From Paracoccaceae bacterium (GTDB taxonomy: Bacteria > Pseudomonadota > Alphaproteobacteria > Rhodobacterales > Rhodobacteraceae): 29,567 nt of DNA. A model generated the notes under the pieces. That model worked only from the letters and a program-made list of their open reading frames with translations, was not told the origin of the DNA and ran no database searches. Location of the stretch: contig NYTF01000026.1 of the NCBI GenBank assembly GCA_002683355.1, positions 13,862 to 43,428 of the forward strand, written 5' to 3'. Position numbers and translations under genes: made by a program. This document shows positions 15,809 to 25,612 of the stretch, one piece after another (within the stretch, counting starts at the first letter, position 1; every line of letters starts with the position of its first letter).

Positions 15809-16891
15809 TTATCGACTTAAGCCGCTATGTAAGTTTGGCTGATCTGAAGAGGAAAACCCATAATGTCGAAGCCAACGAAGATCACTATCAAAAAAAGCTC
15901 TCAAATCAGGTATTCCATATTTTAGCATAGCCAATCTATCTATACCCATTCCAAATGCAAACCCCTGCCATTCATTAGGATCTACACCACTAGCCTTTAA
16001 TACTTTTGGATGGACCATCCCACTTCCAAGGATTTCCATCCAGTTTTCACCTTTGCCAACTTCCAATTTTCCATTATCCCATGCACAACGAAGGTCTACT
16101 TCAGCTGAAGGCTCTGTAAATGGGAAATGTGATGCTCTAAAACGCAATTCTAATTCCTCTACTTCAAAGAATTTTTTGCAAAATTCTTCAAGAGTTCCTT
16201 TTAGGTTGGCCATTGATACATCTCTACCAATAGCTAAGCCCTCAAGTTGATGAAACATTGGCGTATGCGTCTGGTCATAATCGCATCGATAAACTCTACC
16301 TGGAGCAATAATTCTACATGGTGCACCGTTAGATATCATATGCCTGATTTGGACTGGACTAGTATGAGTCCTTAAAACATTTGGTGCTTGATCATCTCCA
16401 TCATTACGATTCAAGAAAAATGTATCATGCTCTTGCCTTGCTGGATGTTCAGGGGGGATATTCAATGCATCAAAATTATACCAATCACTCTCAATTTGTG
16501 GGCCCTCAGCTACAGAAAATCCCATTTCTGCAAAAATTGCGCTGACTTCTTCGGTAACCTGGCTAATTGGGTGGATTGAGCCACTTGCTCTATTTCTTGC
16601 TGGAAGAGTTAGGTCGATCCACTCATTTTTCAGCCGTTCATTTAGTTTTGAGTCTTCAAGTTCTGTTTTCTTCTTTGAAAACGCTGATGTTACATCTGTT
16701 CTTAGTGAGTTGAGAATTGGACCAAAGGATTGACGTTCTTCTGACGTCATGTTTCCTAGTTCGCGCATTTTAAGGCTTAATTCACCTTTTTTTCCAAGAA
16801 TAGTGATCCGTAAGCTCTCCAATGAGTCTTGATTGGATTTTGTACTTATCTGGTCTAAATACTTTTTTCTTAGATTATCTAGTCCATCCAT
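15809..16891 (-). CDS. pheS: Phenylalanyl-tRNA synthetase alpha subunit
   Basis: PheS is the catalytic class II subunit of PheRS. The 360-residue protein has an N-terminal coiled-coil arm (about 1-95) and class II motifs: motif 1 near [14 protein letters not shown], motif 2 around the [10 protein letters not shown] region, and motif 3 [14 protein letters not shown] near the C-terminus. The ending [20 protein letters not shown] is typical. It is separated from rplT by 193 bp with no recognisable gene. That gap is AT-rich, with a 12-bp palindrome at 16979-16990, so pheST may have its own promoter as well as read-through from rpmI-rplT. Confidence 0.96.
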   Translation of the reverse strand: MDGLDNLRKKYLDQISTKSNQDSLESLRITILGKKGELSLKMRELGNMTSEERQSFGPILNSLRTDVTSAFSKKKTELEDSKLNERLKNEWIDLTLPARNRASGSIHPISQVTEEVSAIFAEMGFSVAEGPQIESDWYNFDALNIPPEHPARQEHDTFFLNRNDGDDQAPNVLRTHTSPVQIRHMISNGAPCRIIAPGRVYRCDYDQTHTPMFHQLEGLAIGRDVSMANLKGTLEEFCKKFFEVEELELRFRASHFPFTEPSAEVDLRCAWDNGKLEVGKGENWMEILGSGMVHPKVLKASGVDPNEWQGFAFGMGIDRLAMLKYGIPDLRAFFDSDLRWLRHYGFSSSDQPNLHSGLSR

Positions 16892-16978
16892 ATTTTCAGC
16901 TCCATATCATTTGATTTAGTGCTATCATAGAGTTGGTTATATTCAAGCATTGATAAAGTTCTTAAACTATATTTTCTA

Positions 16979-16990
16979 TTGATATATCAA
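16979..16990. repeat. 12-bp perfect palindrome between rplT and pheS
   Basis: TTGATATATCAA is a perfect palindrome 88 bp upstream of the pheS start. It resembles an FNR box (TTGAT....ATCAA) but has a 2-base instead of a 4-base spacer, so I do not call it one. In AT-rich DNA it may be chance. The rest of the 193-bp gap shows nothing I can name. Confidence 0.35.
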
Positions 16991-17084
16991 GTTAAGATAA
17001 ATTATCGATTAATTAAACAACAACTACGTAAAAACATAATAACGTCAGTAAATTAACAGAATTTATCAAACTTGATGTATAAGA

Positions 17085-17447
17085 TTACGCTAAAGCTGCT
17101 TTTACTTGATTAACGATTGAGCCAAAAGCTTCTGGTTCATTTACCGCTATATCTGCCAAAACCTTTCGATCAACTTCTATTCCAGCTTTATCTAAACCAT
17201 TGATAAATCTTGAATATGTTAGTTCTTCGTCGTGTGATCTTACTGCAGCATTTATGCGTTGTATCCACAAAGCTCTAAAGGTTCTCTTACGAGCCTTACG
17301 GTCTCGCGTTGCATACTGATTTGCTTTGTCTACAGCTTGAGTTGCTGTTCGAAAAGTATTGCTTCTTCTTCCATAATAGCCTTTTGCAGCCTTTATGATT
17401 TTTTTGTGGCGGGCGTGAGTTACTGTTCCACTTTTTACTCTAGACAT
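17085..17447 (-). CDS. rplT: Large-subunit ribosomal protein L20
   Basis: L20 binds 23S rRNA early in 50S assembly and in several bacteria represses its own operon. The 120-residue basic protein starts [17 protein letters not shown] and has the conserved [13 protein letters not shown] block. The [10 protein letters not shown] start is the alphaproteobacterial form. It follows rpmI by 12 bp. A weak inverted repeat (ATCAA...TTGAT, 17065-17076) lies just beyond the stop but has no U-run. Confidence 0.98.
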   Translation of the reverse strand: MSRVKSGTVTHARHKKIIKAAKGYYGRRSNTFRTATQAVDKANQYATRDRKARKRTFRALWIQRINAAVRSHDEELTYSRFINGLDKAGIEVDRKVLADIAVNEPEAFGSIVNQVKAALA

Positions 17448-17459
17448 CTCAAATTCTCC

Positions 17460-17660
17460 TTAGCGTGCGTATGGCATATATGTTTTAACAATTCCTTCAT
17501 CTGCTTTGCATAGAGTATTAGTCCCTCTAGCATTTCGAAGAAATTTGTTAGAACGTTTAATCATACCGTGTTGCTTGCCAGCTTGAGCTGCTTTTACTCT
17601 GCCAGAGGCAGTAACTTTAAAACGCTTTTTCGCGCTTGATTTTGTTTTCATCTTGGGCAT
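17460..17660 (-). CDS. rpmI: Large-subunit ribosomal protein L35
   Basis: L35 is a small, basic 50S protein of 66 residues, matching the start [14 protein letters not shown] of the family. It is the first gene of the rpmI-rplT unit. infC, which precedes rpmI in many bacteria, is not here: the next gene upstream is the divergent lepA. A good ribosome binding site (TAGGAGA on the minus strand) precedes the ATG, and an approximately 85-base leader with a hairpin lies upstream. Confidence 0.98.
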   Translation of the reverse strand: MPKMKTKSSAKKRFKVTASGRVKAAQAGKQHGMIKRSNKFLRNARGTNTLCKADEGIVKTYMPYAR

Positions 17661-17684
17661 TTTTGTCTCCTACTCGTTGAGATT

Positions 17685-17720
17685 AAAGCGTGTGAGGCAG
17701 CCCTAATAGCCATGAACGCT
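17685..17720 (-). promoter_or_regulatory. Possible structured leader of rpmI-rplT
   Basis: AAGCGT and ACGCTT form a perfect 6-bp stem enclosing a shorter GGC/GCC pairing, 24 bases or so before the rpmI start. On the minus strand a candidate promoter TTGCAA-17-TAACAC (17762 down to 17734) would start transcription just upstream of it. Autogenous control by L20 is known for this operon in E. coli and Bacillus with different leaders; whether this hairpin does that is speculation. Confidence 0.3.
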
Positions 17721-17846
17721 TGATAGAAACTGGGTGTTACGCATCATTAAGGTCTTTTGCAAGTGAAATCGTACTTATCAGTATATTGTATAATTATTAT
17801 TAAATCTTCTTGACCCGCTGAAAAAAGAACCGCATATGCCAAGTTG

Positions 17847-19643
17847 ATGATTAAAACTTCACACATAAGAAATTTCAGCATTGTTGCTCATATTGACCAT
17901 GGGAAATCAACCCTAGCAGACAGATTGATTCAGCAAACAGGAACTGTGGCGGAGCGTGACATGGAAGCGCAAATGCTAGACACAATGGATATTGAGCGAG
18001 AACGGGGCATAACTATAAAAGCCAACTCTGTAAGAATAGATTATAAGGCAGATGATGGAGAGCAGTACATACTAAACTTAATAGATACTCCAGGTCATGT
18101 AGACTTTGCATATGAAGTTTCGAGGTCAATGCGTGCTGTTGAAGGCTCATTGTTGGTAGTAGATGCATCTCAGGGTGTTGAAGCTCAAACTTTGGCTAAT
18201 GTCTATTATGCGTTAGAAGCCGATCATGAAATTGTAACAGTTTTGAATAAAATCGATTTACCTGCAGCTGAGCCTGATCGTGTTTCTCAGCAGATAGAGG
18301 ATGTGATTGGCATTGATGCAACCGATGCTGTTCAAATTTCTGCAAAAACTGGGCTTGGTATTCCAAGCGTTTTAGAGAGAATTGTTACTAGCTTACCAGC
18401 ACCAACCGGTGATCCAAATGCTCCACTAAAAGCGATGTTAGTTGATAGTTGGTATGATCCATATTTGGGTGTGGTAGTGTTGATAAGAATTCATGATGGA
18501 TTTCTCAAGAAAGGTGATCGTATTAAAATGCTTAATACGAATGCAAATTATCAGGTTGATCGAATAGGTGTTTTCAAACCTCAGATGGAGTCGATTGATT
18601 GCTTAGGTCCTGGTGAAATGGGCTTCTTGACTGCAAGTATAAAGCAAGTTCGTGATACCCGCGTGGGGGATACTATTACGCACGAAAAGAAAGGCATAAC
18701 CGAACCGTTGCCTGGGTTTAAACCATCACAGCCTGTTGTTTTTTGCGGATTGTTTCCTGTAGACAATTCTGAATTTGAAGATTTGAGAGAATCAATTGAG
18801 AAGTTAGCGCTTAATGATGCTTCTTTTAGTTTTGAAATGGAAACCTCTGCAGCTCTTGGTTTTGGGTTTCGCTGTGGTTTTTTAGGTCTTCTTCACCTAG
18901 AGGTTGTTAGAGATAGAATTGAGAGAGAATATGGAATCGATTTAATAACGACAGCTCCCTCGGTGATTTATCATATTCAAATGAGAGACCAAAGTACTAT
19001 TGAATTACATAATCCGGCAGATATGCCAGATTTAACTTATGTTGATCATATAGAAGAGCCAAGAATTAAGGCTACCATATTAGTTCCTGATGAATATCTA
19101 GGAGATGTATTAAAATTGTGTCAAGATCGGCGCGGCGTTCAGTTAGATTTAACTTACGCTGGAGCAAGAGCAATGGTTGTATATGATCTACCATTAAATG
19201 AGGTAGTTTTTGATTTTTACGATAGATTGAAATCTGTAACAAAGGGTTATGCAAGTTTTGATTATCAGATGGAAGGTTATCGTCAGGACTTTTTGGTAAA
19301 AATGCAAATCATGGTTAATGACGAACCGGTTGACGCTCTTTCGACAATGGTTCACCGGGACCGTGCAGAAGCTAGAGGCCGAGCGATGTGTGAAAAGCTG
19401 AAGGATTTAATTCCAAGGCATATGTTCAAAATACCTATTCAAGCAGCGATAGGTGGACGAATAATAGCAAGAGAAACTTTATCAGCGATGCGGAAGGATG
19501 TTACTGCTAAATGTTACGGTGGTGATGTGACACGGAAGAAAAAATTATTAGAGAAACAAAAAGCCGGTAAAAAGAAAATGCGGCAATTTGGTAGAGTAGA
19601 TATACCTCAGGAAGCCTTTATCTCAGCGTTAAAAATGGATTAA
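17847..19643 (+). CDS. lepA: Elongation factor 4 (LepA, back-translocating GTPase)
   Basis: LepA is a ribosome-associated translational GTPase related to EF-G. The G1 loop AHIDHGKST is at 14-22, the G3 DTPGHVDF and G4 NKID motifs follow, and the LepA-specific C-terminal domain ends [15 protein letters not shown]. At 598 residues it is full length. I prefer ATG at 17847 to the TTG immediately before it. The promoter region is shared with divergent rpmI. A perfect TATAAT occurs at 17789-17794, but I see no matching -35. It converges on pyk with a 9-bp gap and no terminator. Confidence 0.97.
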   Translation: MIKTSHIRNFSIVAHIDHGKSTLADRLIQQTGTVAERDMEAQMLDTMDIERERGITIKANSVRIDYKADDGEQYILNLIDTPGHVDFAYEVSRSMRAVEGSLLVVDASQGVEAQTLANVYYALEADHEIVTVLNKIDLPAAEPDRVSQQIEDVIGIDATDAVQISAKTGLGIPSVLERIVTSLPAPTGDPNAPLKAMLVDSWYDPYLGVVVLIRIHDGFLKKGDRIKMLNTNANYQVDRIGVFKPQMESIDCLGPGEMGFLTASIKQVRDTRVGDTITHEKKGITEPLPGFKPSQPVVFCGLFPVDNSEFEDLRESIEKLALNDASFSFEMETSAALGFGFRCGFLGLLHLEVVRDRIEREYGIDLITTAPSVIYHIQMRDQSTIELHNPADMPDLTYVDHIEEPRIKATILVPDEYLGDVLKLCQDRRGVQLDLTYAGARAMVVYDLPLNEVVFDFYDRLKSVTKGYASFDYQMEGYRQDFLVKMQIMVNDEPVDALSTMVHRDRAEARGRAMCEKLKDLIPRHMFKIPIQAAIGGRIIARETLSAMRKDVTAKCYGGDVTRKKKLLEKQKAGKKKMRQFGRVDIPQEAFISALKMD

Positions 19644-19652
19644 CTAGAATAT

Positions 19653-21098
19653 TTACTCTTGTTCCCCACTGAAAATCAATTTTTCATCAACTGGCGAAAC
19701 ACGTATAATATTTGTCGTACCAGGTTTATTAAAAGGCACCCCGGCTGTAACAATTATTTGTTTATCTAAAGTTGCAAAGTGATATTTTTTTGCCGCTCTT
19801 GCGGCACTAATAACAGCCATTTTAAACCTATCAACATGTCCTGTGATTACACAATGTGCTCCCCAGTGCAAACAAAGCTGTCGTGCAGTTTTTACAAGAG
19901 GAGTTAGAGCTATTATTGGAACACGTGGCCGCTCTCTCGATACTAGGGTTGCTGTAGTTCCAGATTGTGTGAAACAGCAAATAGCGGTAACTTCGGTCGT
20001 TTCAGCTATTTCTCGAGCAGCAACAGTTATAGCATCTGCAACAGTCTTTCGTTGCCCAGATCGAGTGCTATCAATCAACTCTCGATACATTGGATCATTT
20101 TCAATCTCTATTGCTACGTTATTCATTGTTCTCACGGCCTCTATCGGATAATTCCCAGCAGCACTTTCTGCTGATAACATTACAGCATCTGCTCCTTCAT
20201 ATATGGCGGTTGCTACATCACTTACTTCCGCTCTAGTTGGCATTGGTGATTCGACCATACTGTCTAACATTTGAGTTGCGACGATCACTGGCTTAGCAAC
20301 ATGTCTACAAGCCAATACTAGTTTTTTTTGTATTGGTGGAATAGCCTGAACAGGCATTTCAACACCAAGATCGCCTCGAGCTATCATGATTCCATCAGAT
20401 GCTTGCAATATTGAATTAAAATCTTTCACTGCGGAAGGTTTTTCAATTTTAGATAAAATTGACGTACGGTTTTTAGTAAGTTTCCGTGCTTCGTTTACAT
20501 CTTCTGCTCTCTGGACAAAAGATAGAGCTAGCCAATCAACCCCTAAATTACATGCAAATTCCAAATCTACTTTATCTTTTTTTGATAAGGCAGCCATTGG
20601 AATTATTGTTTCAGGTACATTTATGCCCTTTCGATCTGAAATTTTCCCACCAACTTCAACAAGACATTTTATTTGCTTTTGAGTAACAGATATTGTCCTT
20701 AATCTAATTTTTCCATCATCTACCAGAATGCTTTCATTTTTTCTTATAACATTAAAAATTTCTTTGTGTGGTAAGCATACCCTATATTCATCCCCGGGAT
20801 CTTTGATTAAATCAAATATGAAGGTATCATTTTTTGCCAAAACAACATCTCCATTTTTAAAAACCCCACACCTTAATTTTGGACCTTGTAGGTCTGCTAA
20901 AATAGCTATTGGTCGGTCGAGTTCTTTTTCTATCCGCCTTATAATGTCATGTTTGTGTTTAATTTCTTGATGAGTTCCGTGACTCATATTAAGTCTAAAA
21001 ACGTCAGCACCATTTTCAAAAAGTGCTTTAATCGTGTTATAATCATCAGAAGAGGGTCCTAAAGTGGCTACAATTTTAACGTTTCTTAGTCGTCTCAC
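19653..21098 (-). CDS. pyk: Pyruvate kinase
   Basis: Pyruvate kinase converts phosphoenolpyruvate and ADP to pyruvate and ATP in the last step of glycolysis. The 481-residue protein has the substrate loop FRLNMSHG (34-41), catalytic K217 and metal-binding E219 in LSKIEKPS, and the signature IMIARGDLGVEMP (237-249). The C-terminal domain (about 345-475) binds allosteric effectors in this family. It is divergent from the N-formylglutamate amidohydrolase gene across 110 bp. The start MRRLRNVKIVATLGPSS is the normal N-terminus. The isoenzyme type (PykA or PykF) cannot be settled here. Confidence 0.96.
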   Translation of the reverse strand: MRRLRNVKIVATLGPSSDDYNTIKALFENGADVFRLNMSHGTHQEIKHKHDIIRRIEKELDRPIAILADLQGPKLRCGVFKNGDVVLAKNDTFIFDLIKDPGDEYRVCLPHKEIFNVIRKNESILVDDGKIRLRTISVTQKQIKCLVEVGGKISDRKGINVPETIIPMAALSKKDKVDLEFACNLGVDWLALSFVQRAEDVNEARKLTKNRTSILSKIEKPSAVKDFNSILQASDGIMIARGDLGVEMPVQAIPPIQKKLVLACRHVAKPVIVATQMLDSMVESPMPTRAEVSDVATAIYEGADAVMLSAESAAGNYPIEAVRTMNNVAIEIENDPMYRELIDSTRSGQRKTVADAITVAAREIAETTEVTAICCFTQSGTTATLVSRERPRVPIIALTPLVKTARQLCLHWGAHCVITGHVDRFKMAVISAARAAKKYHFATLDKQIIVTAGVPFNKPGTTNIIRVSPVDEKLIFSGEQE

Positions 21099-21208
21099 GA
21101 TTATTACCTTTTTGTTTTTTTTGCTCTAATTAAACTATTATCACACCAATTAGTTGCTAATACGAGGAATTAATACTTAATTGTATCTTTTAGGGAAGAT
21201 TTCAAAAG

Positions 21209-21943
21209 ATGTACGAGGCATATAAGACCATTTATGAAAAATATAGTGGTGATTTTTTAATTTTATGCGACCATGCCTCAAATTTAATACCAGACAATAT
21301 TAATCATGGAGAATTAGGTATTTCTAAATTTGATATGCAAAGACATATCGCATATGATATTGGAGCTGCTGAACTTAGTAAAAAATTAGGAGAGTGCCTA
21401 AAATCATCAGTAATTTTATCAAATTTCTCTAGATTAGTAATTGATCCTAACCGAGGTGAAGATGATCCAACTTTAATAATGCAGCTTTATGATGGGTCTA
21501 TTATAAATGGTAATAGAAATTTAAAACCTGCACAAAGGGAAGCTAGATTAAACTTGTGCTATAGACCCTACCACTTAGCAATTGAGCGATTAATCAAGGA
21601 AAAAAATCCTGAAATTTTAATTTCAATCCATAGTTTTACTCCTAAACTTAATGGAGGTAAGAAGCGGCCCTGGCATATAGGAATACTATCGTCTCACGAT
21701 AAAAGGGTGTCAAAACCGTTGTTAGAGCATTTCCAGCAAAAAAGTGATTTAGTCTGCGGTGATAATGAACCATATTCGGGTTCACTTGTGGGAGATACCT
21801 TGGATAATCATGCTTTAAAGCATGGTCGCCTACACGTTTTGATTGAAATTCGGAATGATTTGATTGAAACGTTGAGAGGTCAGCAGCAATGGGCAAACAT
21901 ATTAGCAAATGCTTTAATTAAAATTAAGAAGGAAATTATTTAG
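21209..21943 (+). CDS. N-formylglutamate amidohydrolase family protein
   Basis: The 244-residue protein carries the family blocks CDHASNLIP (20-28), HIAYDIGA (46-53), SRLVIDPNR (74-82) and SIHSFTP (139-145), which supply conserved His, Asp, Arg and Ser residues of the FGase fold. Canonical HutG hydrolyses N-formylglutamate in histidine breakdown; no hut gene is nearby, so this member may act on another N-formyl or N-acyl amino acid. It is 16 bp before the DUF1244 gene with which it should be co-transcribed, and divergent from pyk. I recall the same pair in Rhodobacterales. The family call is firm, the substrate open. Confidence 0.88.
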   Translation: MYEAYKTIYEKYSGDFLILCDHASNLIPDNINHGELGISKFDMQRHIAYDIGAAELSKKLGECLKSSVILSNFSRLVIDPNRGEDDPTLIMQLYDGSIINGNRNLKPAQREARLNLCYRPYHLAIERLIKEKNPEILISIHSFTPKLNGGKKRPWHIGILSSHDKRVSKPLLEHFQQKSDLVCGDNEPYSGSLVGDTLDNHALKHGRLHVLIEIRNDLIETLRGQQQWANILANALIKIKKEII

Positions 21944-21959
21944 AAATAGGAGAAAGTTG

Positions 21960-22250
21960 ATGAACGAAAAGTTGAACTTGAAAATTGAAGCAGCAGTTTT
22001 CAGATCCCTCAGGAATCATTTGCAAAAAAGAACTGATGTTCAGAATATTGATATGATGAACATGACAGGGTTTTGTCGAAACTGCCTGGGAAGATGGTAT
22101 AGAGAAGCAGCATCTGAAATGGGTGTAGAAATGGGAAAAGAGGAATCATTAGAAACTATTTACGGAATGCCTGTGGCAGAATGGAAAGAAAAATATCAAA
22201 TAGAAGCAACAGACACTCAAAAAAAAGAGTTTAAAGCTATTCACGAATAA
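21960..22250 (+). CDS. DUF1244 family protein
   Basis: This is a small soluble protein of 96 residues from a conserved proteobacterial family without a known function. Family hallmarks are RTDVQNIDMMN (24-34) followed by GFCRNCLGRWY (37-47), whose CxxC (C39, C42) could bind a metal or be redox-active, and the YGMP...EW segment (68-75). I chose ATG at 21960, which has AGGAGA (21948-21953) 6 bases upstream, over the TTG just before it. It follows the amidohydrolase gene closely. The family is clear; I assign no function. Confidence 0.9.
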   Translation: MNEKLNLKIEAAVFRSLRNHLQKRTDVQNIDMMNMTGFCRNCLGRWYREAASEMGVEMGKEESLETIYGMPVAEWKEKYQIEATDTQKKEFKAIHE

Positions 22251-22319
22251 GAGTAACTGTTAATGAGAAGGCGTGATAATATTTTAATAAAATTTAACAA
22301 TAAATTAAGTTTCTTTTGA

Positions 22320-22823
22320 ATGACTTTTAATCAACATAAAAAACGGGGAAAACGTGGTTTTAAAAGTGCTTCAAGCCTGCTTCAGGGGCATATTCAGAAA
22401 GCCAGTGAAACAAGAGGATTTGCTGTTTCTAAATTATTAACAAATTGGTCAGAAATTATTGGTGATGATATCGCGGACATAGCTAAACCAGTAAAAGTCA
22501 ATTATGGACGAGAGGGATTAGGAGCAGGACTAGTGTTATTAACTAATGGTGCCAATGCACCAATTGTGCAGGCGCAGAGTAAACAAATAATTGATAGGGT
22601 TAATAGTGTTTATGGATATAATGCTATTTCAAGGGTGAGAATTACCCAAATTGATCCCAATGAGTTGATTGAAGAAAAAGATAATGACTCAGTCCAGTTA
22701 ATACAACCGAGTGAGTTGGATAAAAAAAAGGCTAATGATGAGGTAACTGGTATTAAAGATAATAGCTTAAACGATTCTTTGCGCTCATTAGGTGCAAATA
22801 TAATCGCAAAAGCACCAAATTAA
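22320..22823 (+). CDS. DUF721 / DciA-like protein
   Basis: The 167-residue protein begins with a basic tail (KKRGKRG, 7-13) and has the DUF721 core at about 15-110, with the NWSEIIGDDIADIAKP segment (42-57) and a KH-like fold pattern, then a charged, probably disordered C-terminus. Some DUF721 proteins are DciA, the loader or partner of the replicative helicase DnaB; others have no assigned role. A 69-bp AT-rich gap without features separates it from the DUF1244 gene. The dsbA-like gene follows 17 bp downstream. In Rhodobacterales this pair usually sits beside mutY and smc, which are absent here. Confidence 0.82.
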   Translation: MTFNQHKKRGKRGFKSASSLLQGHIQKASETRGFAVSKLLTNWSEIIGDDIADIAKPVKVNYGREGLGAGLVLLTNGANAPIVQAQSKQIIDRVNSVYGYNAISRVRITQIDPNELIEEKDNDSVQLIQPSELDKKKANDEVTGIKDNSLNDSLRSLGANIIAKAPN

Positions 22824-22840
22824 ATATAGGAATTAATAAA

Positions 22841-23548
22841 ATGAATCGATTACATTTAATACTCGGCATTTGCGCGATCATTCTGATAGGCAGTTATTAT
22901 TGGGGTTCTAATAACAGTGCTAACGAGCTTGATAGTATGTTTACGAGTAATACTAAAAATGATGTTGTACCGGCACTTGTAGCAAGTAATGCAGTGGAAA
23001 CAACGAACATCTCTAGTATACTTGTGGAGGATATGATTTTGGGTGATCCAAATGCTCCCATTACTATAATCGAATACGCTAGTTTTACTTGTCCCCATTG
23101 TAAAAATTTTCATGAGGGAACATTTAAAAAGTTAAAGAAAAATTTTATCAATACTGGCAAGGTGAAATTTATTTTACGAGATGTATATTTCGACCGATAT
23201 GGTCTTTGGGCTGCTATGGTAGCACGTTGTGATAATTCAAATAAATTTTATGGAATTGTTGATGATATATTTCGAAAACAAAAAGAATGGACAGATGGTG
23301 AGGAAAACATCGATATAGCTAATAACCTTAGAAAGATCGGTTTAGCAGCAGGGATGGATAATGAAATAATAAGTGATTGTTTGAGTGATGGAGATATGGC
23401 TCAAGCTCTAGTAGATTTGTATCAAATTAATGCTGAAAGGGATAAGATTAGCTCTACACCTTCATTTTTAATTAATGGAGAAAAAATGGATAAAACATCT
23501 TATTCAGACTTTGTGTCAAAGATAGATGAGCATTTAAAGGGTTATTGA
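22841..23548 (+). CDS. DsbA-family thiol:disulfide oxidoreductase
   Basis: This is a periplasmic thioredoxin-fold oxidoreductase. An N-terminal membrane helix or signal anchor (about 5-21) is followed by a linker (22-60), then the DsbA domain with the catalytic CPHC (84-87) and the cis-proline loop STPSF (205-209). Two further cysteines, C130 and C180, fit the second, non-catalytic disulfide described for alphaproteobacterial DsbA proteins. At 235 residues it matches those homologues. It would form or rearrange disulfides in exported proteins. Its stop is directly followed by the ATG of the CoA-transferase gene. Confidence 0.92.
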   Translation: MNRLHLILGICAIILIGSYYWGSNNSANELDSMFTSNTKNDVVPALVASNAVETTNISSILVEDMILGDPNAPITIIEYASFTCPHCKNFHEGTFKKLKKNFINTGKVKFILRDVYFDRYGLWAAMVARCDNSNKFYGIVDDIFRKQKEWTDGEENIDIANNLRKIGLAAGMDNEIISDCLSDGDMAQALVDLYQINAERDKISSTPSFLINGEKMDKTSYSDFVSKIDEHLKGY

Positions 23549-24688
23549 ATGAATCATCCATTAGACGGTTTAAAGGTAGTAGAATTAGCGCGAATTTTAG
23601 CAGGGCCATGGGCTGGGCAGACTCTTTCAGACCTTGGCGCAAAGGTTATAAAAGTTGAAAGCTTGGAAGGTGATGATACGCGGCAATGGGGTCCTCCATT
23701 TGTTACAAATGGTGATGATAAATCCGCATCCTATTTTCATTCCTGCAATAGGGGTAAAAAATCTATTTGTGTGGATTTTAAGAGTAACGATGGTCAGAAA
23801 ACAATAAAAAAATTAATATCTGAAGCAGATATATTAATCGAAAATTTTAAAGTAGGCGGTTTGCTTAAATACGGGTTAGATTTTAACAGCCTTAGCAAAA
23901 TTAATCCAAAGTTAATATACTGTTCAATAACCGGTTTTGGTCAAACTGGTCCATACTCACACAGAGCAGGTTACGATTATATTATTCAAGGTATGTCAGG
24001 TTTAATGTCAATTACGGGAGAGCCAGACGGTCAGCCGCAAAAAATGGGTGTAGCGGTAACTGATATTTTAACAGGTTTATATGGTGTTACAGCAATTCTA
24101 AGTGCAATTATTCAGCGAGATAAAACTGGTAGAGGTCAACATATAGATTTGGCATTATTAGATGTTGCTACATCTGTTACAGCAAACCAAGCTATGAATT
24201 ATTTAACAACTGGAACTGTTCCAAAACGAATGGGAAATGGTCATCAGAACTTAGCTCCATATCAAGTGTTTGATTGTAATGATGGTCATATCATAATAGC
24301 GACAGGTAATGATGCACAGTACCAGCGTCTCTGCGCAGTTTTGGAGCTAGACGAAATGGCTAGTAACAAATTATTTTTGAAAAATGCAGATAGATTGGAG
24401 AATCGAGTAGCCCTAATCGAAATATTAAATACCGAAACAAAAAAGAGGACCAAAGAAAGTCTTTTAGAAAGCTGTGAAAGCCAGGGGATTCCCGCTGGCC
24501 CTATAAATGACCTTTCAGAGGTCTTTGAGGATCCACAAGTTATATTTAGAGGATTAGTAAAAGAAATAGATAATATACCGACAGTAGCATCACCATTTAA
24601 CTTTTCTGATTCAAGTATGAATATTACAAATTTGTCACCAAAGTTGGGTGAACACACAGATGAAATTCTAGCGTCACTAAAGAAGTAA
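23549..24688 (+). CDS. CaiB/BaiF (class III) CoA-transferase
   Basis: Class III CoA-transferases move CoA between carboxylic acids through an aspartyl anhydride/thioester, as in formyl-CoA transferase and CaiB. The 379-residue protein begins LDGLKVVELARILAGPWAGQ, has the CoA-binding NRGKKS (67-72) and the catalytic Asp candidate D172 in GVAVTDILTG. The SITGFGQTGP block (126-135) is also typical. It starts on the base after the dsbA-like stop, so the two are probably translated together although their functions do not obviously connect. The acid substrates cannot be read from sequence; succinyl-CoA is a common donor in this family. It abuts the convergent cobD gene. Confidence 0.92.
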   Translation: MNHPLDGLKVVELARILAGPWAGQTLSDLGAKVIKVESLEGDDTRQWGPPFVTNGDDKSASYFHSCNRGKKSICVDFKSNDGQKTIKKLISEADILIENFKVGGLLKYGLDFNSLSKINPKLIYCSITGFGQTGPYSHRAGYDYIIQGMSGLMSITGEPDGQPQKMGVAVTDILTGLYGVTAILSAIIQRDKTGRGQHIDLALLDVATSVTANQAMNYLTTGTVPKRMGNGHQNLAPYQVFDCNDGHIIIATGNDAQYQRLCAVLELDEMASNKLFLKNADRLENRVALIEILNTETKKRTKESLLESCESQGIPAGPINDLSEVFEDPQVIFRGLVKEIDNIPTVASPFNFSDSSMNITNLSPKLGEHTDEILASLKK

Positions 24689-25612
24689 TTAAATTATTGT
24701 TGAGAAAAAAAGTAGGACACCGCACCCTAATACTAAGCCACCCCAAGATCTCCATAACACATCAACAGCATTATCTATATCCACTGCTGTGAGCTTTTTT
24801 TTCCCTTCAGCATTAACGAAAGGATAGTCTTTTATCACGCCGTCATATGAACGAGGTCCAGAAATTGATATGTTTAGAACTCCTGCCATAGCAGCCTCTG
24901 GCCAACCCGCGTTTGGTGACCGATGGAGTTTTGCATCACGCCACATTACGCGCAAAGCTAGATTATTTTGATATACTAAGCATATTAAAATACCACTAAC
25001 TCTTGCTGGCACCCAATTCATAAAGTCATCTAACTTTGCAGCGGCCCAACCATACTGATTGTATTGAATATTTTTATAACCAATCATACTATCAGTTGTA
25101 TTAACGAATTTATAAATTAAAATTCCAGGTAGCCCAGCGATTAAATACCAAAATATTGGAGCAACAACTCCATCCGAAAAATTTTCAGCAGCACTCTCTA
25201 TCGCACTTCGTGCGATATCTTCCTCCCCAAGAATTGAAGTATCCCTTCCCACAATCATTGATACAGCTTTTCTTCCTTGCAAAAGGTCTTTTTGCAAGCC
25301 GAGGCTAACAGCAGTGACATGTTCTGTTAAACTTTTTTGAGATAAAAGTATTGCGACAATAAGAATATTCCAAATTGCTGAAAAAGGAAGTCTATCTATT
25401 AAATAACCTGTTATTGCTAAAGGAATAATAGTAACTATTAAAAAAATAATACCCTTATTCTTTCGATTAATGCCATTATTGTACCGATTTTCTATCCATT
25501 TGATTGCTCGTCCCATTAAAACTATTGGATGTGATATTCTTGACCATAGCCAAGTTGGCTCACCAAGAAATGCATCGAGGATTAATGCAAGTAATAAACA
25601 AGATAGGGTCAT
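24689..25612 (-). CDS. cobD: Adenosylcobinamide-phosphate synthase (CbiB/CobD)
   Basis: This integral membrane enzyme joins (R)-1-amino-2-propanol phosphate (or its precursor) to adenosylcobyric acid to give adenosylcobinamide phosphate. The 307-residue protein has the start LDAFLGEPTWLWSRISHPIVLMG, the conserved ARSAIESAAENFSDGVVAP block, TTDSMIGYKN and SPNAGWPEAAMAG, and about four to five membrane helices. Its ATG overlaps the cobC stop by 4 bp, so the two are coupled. The symbol follows the Rhodobacter/Pseudomonas usage; in Salmonella nomenclature this enzyme is CbiB, while Salmonella CobD corresponds to the cobC gene next to it. Confidence 0.94.
   Translation of the reverse strand: MTLSCLLLALILDAFLGEPTWLWSRISHPIVLMGRAIKWIENRYNNGINRKNKGIIFLIVTIIPLAITGYLIDRLPFSAIWNILIVAILLSQKSLTEHVTAVSLGLQKDLLQGRKAVSMIVGRDTSILGEEDIARSAIESAAENFSDGVVAPIFWYLIAGLPGILIYKFVNTTDSMIGYKNIQYNQYGWAAAKLDDFMNWVPARVSGILICLVYQNNLALRVMWRDAKLHRSPNAGWPEAAMAGVLNISISGPRSYDGVIKDYPFVNAEGKKKLTAVDIDNAVDVLWRSWGGLVLGCGVLLFFSTII

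Noticed and set aside
16979..16990. FNR/FnrL binding site before pheS
   Set aside because: The half-sites match but the spacer is 2 bases instead of 4, and pheS is not an expected target.
17789..17794. Perfect TATAAT as lepA promoter
   Set aside because: No acceptable -35 hexamer at 15-19 bases; such hexamers are common in AT-rich DNA.
24286..24657. Minus-strand open frame of 123 codons
   Set aside because: Antisense to the CoA-transferase gene; composition reflects the complementary strand.
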